A stretch of 64,000 bases of DNA from Streptomyces sp. f51 (GTDB lineage: Bacteria > Actinomycetota > Actinomycetes > Streptomycetales > Streptomycetaceae). A model generated the notes under the pieces. The model was not told where the DNA came from, searched no databases, and saw only the letters and a program-made list of their open reading frames with translations. The stretch is taken from positions 4,807,001-4,871,000 of the forward strand of contig NZ_CP149798.1 of the NCBI RefSeq assembly GCF_037940415.1, given 5' to 3'. A program made the position numbers and the translations under genes. Numbering within the stretch: the first letter of the stretch is position 1; each line of letters begins with the position of its first letter. Positions 60,379 through 64,000 of this stretch are shown here, piece after piece.

Positions 60379-60960
60379 GTCCCCGGACGCCGCACACCGC
60401 GAGGCGCACGGGTTCGGCCCGGTCCGTGACCGAGGCCGCGCCGTCGTCCGCGGGCCGGTCGCACGGGACTGTCGCGTGAGGCTCGTACGGACCGTGCCGA
60501 TGAGGTGAGGCCCGTACGGACCCGCCCGCCGGTGCCGTAGGCCCCTCCCGTCAGCCGTCAGCCGTCAGCCGTCAGCCGTCAGCCGTCAGCCGTCAGCCGT
60601 CAGCCGTCATGCGGTTCGTGTGGTTCGTTTGGGCGCCCGTGGCCAGGTCCGGCAGGAGGCGCCGGTCGTCCCGGGTGCACGGTCCCGCTGGTCGGGGGCC
60701 GTGCGTTCCGCGCCGCGCCGGCGAGGTCCGCGACGGAACCGGGCCCGTCCGGTGCGGCCGCACGAGACCCGCGCCCGTTCGCGGTGCGCCCAGGCGGCCC
60801 CGCCCCCCCGCTAGGCCGGAACCGTGTTCTCCGGCCCGTTCCCAGGCATCCGGCAGCGCCGGCCGTGCCGCCCTGTCCCGCCCCGTGGGACGACTGCCCG
60901 AAGCGGTGGCCGGAAGACCCGCCCACCCACTCCACCCACCTCGCAAGGCTCTTCCTCACC
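60379..60960. other. Gene-free interval with heptanucleotide repeat
   Basis: 582 bases. Holds GTGAGGCTCGTACGGACC-like copies at 60476 and 60505, the (CCGTCAG)n tract at 60548-60609, then low-complexity C/G DNA to the MarC start. Frames on both strands (for example 60593-60946) lack ribosome sites and conserved protein features. Promoter of the marC-like gene presumably lies in its last 150 bases. Confidence 0.55.
60548..60609. repeat. Tandem heptanucleotide repeat (CCGTCAG)8.9
   Basis: Eight exact copies of CCGTCAG (60548-60603) plus CCGTCA (60604-60609), 62 bases without a mismatch. A slippage-prone tract of this kind is a natural variable-number repeat. Confidence 0.95.
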
Positions 60961-61566
60961 ATGTTCGACGTCGCCGTCTTCGGCTCCCTCTTCCTCACCC
61001 TCTTCGTCATCATGGATCCCCCCGGGATCACCCCGATCTTCCTGGCGCTCACCGCCGGCCGCCCCGCCCGGGTGCAGCGCCGGATGGCCGTGCAGGCGGT
61101 CTGCGTCGCCGGTGGCGTCATCACCGTCTTCGGGCTCCTCGGGCACCAGATCCTGGACTATCTGCACGTCTCCGTGCCCGCGCTGATGATCGCGGGCGGC
61201 CTGCTGCTCCTGCTCATCGCCCTCGACCTGCTCACCGGCAAGACGGACGAGCCGAAGCAGACCAAGGACGTCAACGTCGCCCTCGTCCCCCTCGGGATGC
61301 CGCTGCTCGCCGGGCCCGGCGCGATCGTGTCCGTGATCCTCGCGGTGCAGAAGGCCGACTCGGTCGCCACCCAGGTCTCCGTGTGGACCGCGATCATCGC
61401 GATCCATGTCGTCCTGTGGGTCGTGATGCGCTACTCGCTGCTGATCATCCGCGTCATCAAGGACGGCGGAGTGGTCCTGGTGACCCGGCTCGCGGGCATG
61501 ATGCTCTCCGCCATCGCGGTGCAGCAGATCATCAACGGCGTGACCCAGGTGATCCGGGGGAGCTGA
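60961..61566 (+). CDS. MarC-family integral membrane protein
   Basis: 201 residues, six helices: FGSLFLTLFVIMDPPGITPIFLALT (conserved D-P-P-G-I-T-P), PLGMPLLAGPGAIVSVI and the terminal SAIAVQQIINGVTQVI. MarC was once linked to antibiotic resistance; the link has been withdrawn and the role is unknown. ATG 60961 has only a weak ribosome site (GCAAGG). Confidence 0.9.
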   Translation: MFDVAVFGSLFLTLFVIMDPPGITPIFLALTAGRPARVQRRMAVQAVCVAGGVITVFGLLGHQILDYLHVSVPALMIAGGLLLLLIALDLLTGKTDEPKQTKDVNVALVPLGMPLLAGPGAIVSVILAVQKADSVATQVSVWTAIIAIHVVLWVVMRYSLLIIRVIKDGGVVLVTRLAGMMLSAIAVQQIINGVTQVIRGS

Positions 61567-61630
61567 CGGCCCCCGGGCCCCCTGGACCCCGGCCCCGCGC
61601 CCCCTGGCCCCCGCGCCCCTGGCGCACGCG

Positions 61631-61669
61631 CAGAGCCCCGTACGGCATCCTCGCCGTACGGGGTCTCTG
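61631..61669 (+). terminator. Terminator of the marC-like gene
   Basis: CAGAGCCCCGTACGGC (61631-61646), loop ATCCTC, GCCGTACGGGGTCTCTG (61653-61669), with one bulged T. Long stem, clear stop. Confidence 0.85.
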
Positions 61670-61770
61670 AAGTCTGTGAAGCGTCTGCTGTCCGCCGCGC
61701 GTCTCGTTCTGCGAGGCGCCTTCGTGCGTTCTGTATACGAGCTGTATACGAAAGGCGGACTGTCGTCGTG

Positions 61771-61923
61771 TTACGAAGCGGTGGTGTCGGCCGGGCGGAT
61801 CCACAGTCGCTGCCCGATGGCGGCGGCCTGCTGAACGATCCGGTTGACGGAGGCGGCGTCCACGACAGTGCTGTCCACGGGCGTGCCGTCGACATCGTCG
61901 AGTCGCATGATTTCGAAGCGCAT
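61771..61923 (-). CDS. Small conserved protein, 50 residues
   Basis: MRFEIMRLDDVDGTPVDSTV at the start, then a helix-like VDAASVNRIVQQAAAIGQRLWIRPADTTAS. GGGAG six bases before ATG 61923. Short proteins of the same form occur near NYN-domain genes in Streptomyces; function unknown. The frame continues upstream to 62034 but the ribosome site fixes this start. A leader hairpin is 50-75 bases upstream. Confidence 0.75.
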   Translation of the reverse strand: MRFEIMRLDDVDGTPVDSTVVDAASVNRIVQQAAAIGQRLWIRPADTTAS

Positions 61924-61974
61924 GGGCTTCTCCCTTCGTCTGGTCATCCTCCTGAGGAGAACTACTCGTGCGAG

Positions 61975-61999
61975 GAGCGAGGCTTCAGTGTCCTCGCTC
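61975..61999 (-). promoter_or_regulatory. Leader hairpin of the 50-residue protein gene
   Basis: GAGCGAGG (61975-61982), 9-base loop, CCTCGCTC (61992-61999): perfect 8-base stem, in the 5' leader. A second small palindrome CTCCT-G-AGGAG (61949-61959) lies closer to the start and contains an anti-ribosome-site sequence. Could affect translation. Confidence 0.4.
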
Positions 62000-62138
62000 T
62001 CGTAAGGATTCAACGGGATGCGTGTTACAAACATTCCCTACGCTAAGGAAATTTTTCGAGAACCTAATTACCCACGGGTAGCCCGGGTGGCGGAGACTGA
62101 ACGGCGCCGGTTGTGTTCGCAGCGTGACCGCCGGGACA

Positions 62139-63044
62139 ATGGAAGTGATGAACGACGACCACGCGGCTCTCGCCGCCCGCATCGACCGTACGAACGAGCT
62201 TCTTCAGCGCATGCTCGCCGAGGTCGCGAAGACCCCCTCCACGCACGCGATCTTCGTGGACGCCGGATATCTGTACGCCGCCGCGGGGCGCCTGGTCGCC
62301 GGCACGGAGGACCGCCGTTCGTTCGACCTGGACACCGAGGGGCTCATCGAGGCCCTCATCGACAGGGCCCGCACGATCTTCGCCGACAGCCGGCTCCTGC
62401 GCGTCTACTGGTACGACGGCGCGCGACGCCGCATCCACACCGCGGAGCAGCAGTCCATCGCCGAACTCCCGGACGTGAAGGTCAGGTTGGGAAACCTGAA
62501 CGCCAACAACCAGCAGAAGGGCGTCGATTCACTCATCCGCTCCGACCTGGAGTCCCTCGCCCGGCACCGCGCCATCAGCGACGCGGCACTGCTCGGCGGC
62601 GACGAGGACCTCGTCTCCGCCGTCGAGGCGGCCCAGGGGTACGGCGCCCGGGTCCACCTCTGGGGCATCGAGGCGCCCGAGGGCGGCAACCAGGCCGAGC
62701 CGCTGCTCTGGGAGGTCGACAGCCAGCGCACGCTCGACCTCGACTTCTTCAAGCCGTACGTGGCCAGGCGCACCGCCCAGTCGTACGACCCGACGGCGGC
62801 GGTCCGGCCCACCCGGGAGGACGTGCGCTTCGTGGGCGCCCAGATCGCCGCGAAGTGGCTGGCGGCGCGCGGCCGGGAGTCCCTGGCCGAACTGCTTCCC
62901 GGGCACCCGTATCTCCCCGGCTCGGTCGACCAGGATCTGCTGGTCGAGGCCGAGGGGCTGCTCCAGTACTCCCTGCGCGGCCAGTCGGACCTGCGCCGCG
63001 CGCTGCGGGACGGCCTCTGGGAGCACCTTCAGGCGCAGTACTAG
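62139..63044 (+). CDS. NYN-domain (PIN-like) RNase family protein
   Basis: 301 residues from ATG 62139 (GTG 62124 or ATG 62148 are alternatives). NYN domain: STHAIFVDAGYLYAAAG (the first Asp), YWYDGARRR, KGVDSLIRSDLESLARHRAISDAALLGGDEDLVSAV (KGVD and GGDEDL with catalytic Asp). Such proteins are metal-dependent ribonucleases or RNA-binding. Its stop shares CTAG with the convergent hydrolase gene. Confidence 0.88.
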   Translation: MEVMNDDHAALAARIDRTNELLQRMLAEVAKTPSTHAIFVDAGYLYAAAGRLVAGTEDRRSFDLDTEGLIEALIDRARTIFADSRLLRVYWYDGARRRIHTAEQQSIAELPDVKVRLGNLNANNQQKGVDSLIRSDLESLARHRAISDAALLGGDEDLVSAVEAAQGYGARVHLWGIEAPEGGNQAEPLLWEVDSQRTLDLDFFKPYVARRTAQSYDPTAAVRPTREDVRFVGAQIAAKWLAARGRESLAELLPGHPYLPGSVDQDLLVEAEGLLQYSLRGQSDLRRALRDGLWEHLQAQY

Positions 63045-63931
63045 GGCCGCTCGGGGTCCTCAGGGGCGTGCGTGGCGTCCCAGAACGCGGCCAGGGCGCG
63101 GGCGGTCTCCAGGGGCCGGTCGGCGTTCGGGGAGTGTTCCGCCCCCTCGACGACCGTGCGGTGCGCGTCCAGCCGTACGGCCATCGCGTCCAGCAGCGGG
63201 AGGGGCCAAGTGTCGTCGCGCGCACCGGATATGACGTGCTTGGGGAGGCGGACGGCGGCCAGTTCGGCGACACGGTCGGGCTCGTCGCAGAGCTGGCGGC
63301 CCGTGGCGACGAGCTGGGCGGGGCTGTTGCCGAGCCAGCGGCGGCGCAGATCGGCGAGGTCGTCGAGACCCGCGTCCAGCCCGCCCGTGTCGGTCTCCTC
63401 CGGCGGCTCCATCGCCTGGATCGCCTCCCACACCTCGGCCATGCTCATCACGGCCAGAGCGTCCCGCAGCAGCTTGACGCGCTGCTGCTGCGACTCGGAG
63501 ATCTGCGCGGGTCCTGAGGCCATGAGCGTCAGGGAGAGGAACGGCGACGGGTCGGCCAGCACCGCGGCACGCGCGATCTGGCCGCCGAGCGAGTGCCCCA
63601 CGAGGTGCACGGGAGTGCCGACGGCGGCGGCCTGCGCGAGCACGTCCTGTGCCAACTCGGCCTGTGCGTAAGCCGATTCGTCGTCCCGCGGCCCGTCGGT
63701 CTCGAACTGCCCGCGTCCGTCCACGGCCACCGTCCGATAGCCCGCCGCGGCCAGCGGCAGGTGCAGGGCGATGAAGTCCTCCTTGCTTCCGGTGAACCCC
63801 GGCAGCAGGAGCACGGTCCCCTTGGGCGGCCCCTCCGGCTCGGCGTCGAGCACGGCGAACTCGCCGCGCGTGGTGGACAACCGGCACGCGCGGACACCGG
63901 CGGGGGGTACGAAGGTGGAGGGCCTGCTCAT
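63041..63931 (-). CDS. Alpha/beta-hydrolase
   Basis: 296 residues. Nucleophile motif GHSLGG (Ser), Asp in SGARDDTWP, His in EGAEHSPN; LLLPGFTGSKEDF holds the oxyanion hole. Substrate unknown; esterase or lactonase-like. ATG 63931 has no clear ribosome site. Convergent with the NYN gene with a four-base overlap at 63041-63044. Confidence 0.9.
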   Translation of the reverse strand: MSRPSTFVPPAGVRACRLSTTRGEFAVLDAEPEGPPKGTVLLLPGFTGSKEDFIALHLPLAAAGYRTVAVDGRGQFETDGPRDDESAYAQAELAQDVLAQAAAVGTPVHLVGHSLGGQIARAAVLADPSPFLSLTLMASGPAQISESQQQRVKLLRDALAVMSMAEVWEAIQAMEPPEETDTGGLDAGLDDLADLRRRWLGNSPAQLVATGRQLCDEPDRVAELAAVRLPKHVISGARDDTWPLPLLDAMAVRLDAHRTVVEGAEHSPNADRPLETARALAAFWDATHAPEDPERP

Positions 63932-64000
63932 GCGCAGGAGGCTATCGGGCGACGGCGACGCCCGCGCGACGGGTGCGTTGCTCCCGGGCCCGCGCGCGGT

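Noticed and set aside
60548..60609. Possible CRISPR array
   Set aside because: Seven-base units with no spacers; it is a simple tandem repeat.
60593..60946. 117-codon minus frame in the gap before the marC-like gene
   Set aside because: No ribosome site, Arg/Gly-rich product, start overlaps the heptamer repeat region.

Overview
The window reads as a Streptomyces chromosome core segment. Evidence: high-GC coding DNA with strong GC3 bias, many GTG and some TTG starts, GAGGAGG-type ribosome sites, mycothiol synthesis (mshB), an ECF sigma/zinc anti-sigma/HtrA/TatB block, and bldK-type oligopeptide permeases beside typA. No tRNA, rRNA, insertion sequence, prophage or CRISPR array was seen.

Layout. 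1-586: the 3' end of typA. 1348-7649: a five-gene oligopeptide ABC importer in bldK order (permease, binding lipoprotein, permease, ATPase, ATPase). 7773-10096: a small accessory group (SAM methyltransferase; VOC, DUF664/DinB and VOC proteins). 10240-16370: a second complete bldK-type importer on the opposite strand, same gene order, with very similar ATPases but a diverged, Tat-type binding lipoprotein. 16897-22549: a third, less related Opp/Dpp importer, divergent from the second. 22707-26732: an S9 peptidase, a 64-residue membrane peptide, mshB and a membrane protein. 26893-29088: a surface protein with peptidoglycan-binding repeats. 29241-32831: an ABC-2 exporter translationally coupled to a DesK/DesR-like two-component system. 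32853-40576: SirB1-like and GNAT proteins, ferredoxin fdxA, lysine/DAP genes dapC and dapE, a secreted protein, a lysozyme-fold protein and a LOG-family protein. 40673-44034: folP2-type protein, DivIVA-domain protein, 3-methyladenine glycosylase, enoyl-CoA hydratase, DUF3117 protein. 44224-49151: O-methyltransferase divergent from an ECF sigma factor, then anti-sigma factor, HtrA protease and tatB. 49438-56013: Mrp, DUF1003, MgtE_N/CBS and CorA proteins plus hypotheticals. 56629-63931: SUFU protein, MFS exporter, PHP phosphoesterase, MarC, a 50-residue protein, NYN-domain protein and an alpha/beta hydrolase.

How it works together. The first 22 kb is devoted to peptide uptake; in S. coelicolor the bldK importer takes up an extracellular signal needed for aerial mycelium. 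From mshB to corA the order matches, from memory, M. tuberculosis Rv1170 to Rv1239c (mshB, fdxC, dapC, dapE, LOG, folP2, tagA, DUF3117, methyltransferase, sigE, rseA, htrA, tatB, mrp, DUF1003, MgtE_N/CBS, corA), with typA (Rv1165) outside it. The importers therefore sit inside an old actinobacterial gene order.

Most useful new observations: an O-methyltransferase gene whose reading frame has no usual start codon but has a well-spaced AUU; an ECF-type promoter (GGAACC-N16-CGTT) upstream of the sigma gene; the inverted bldK duplication; operator-like repeats in front of several operons; and a soluble MgtE_N/CBS protein overlapping a DUF1003 membrane protein.
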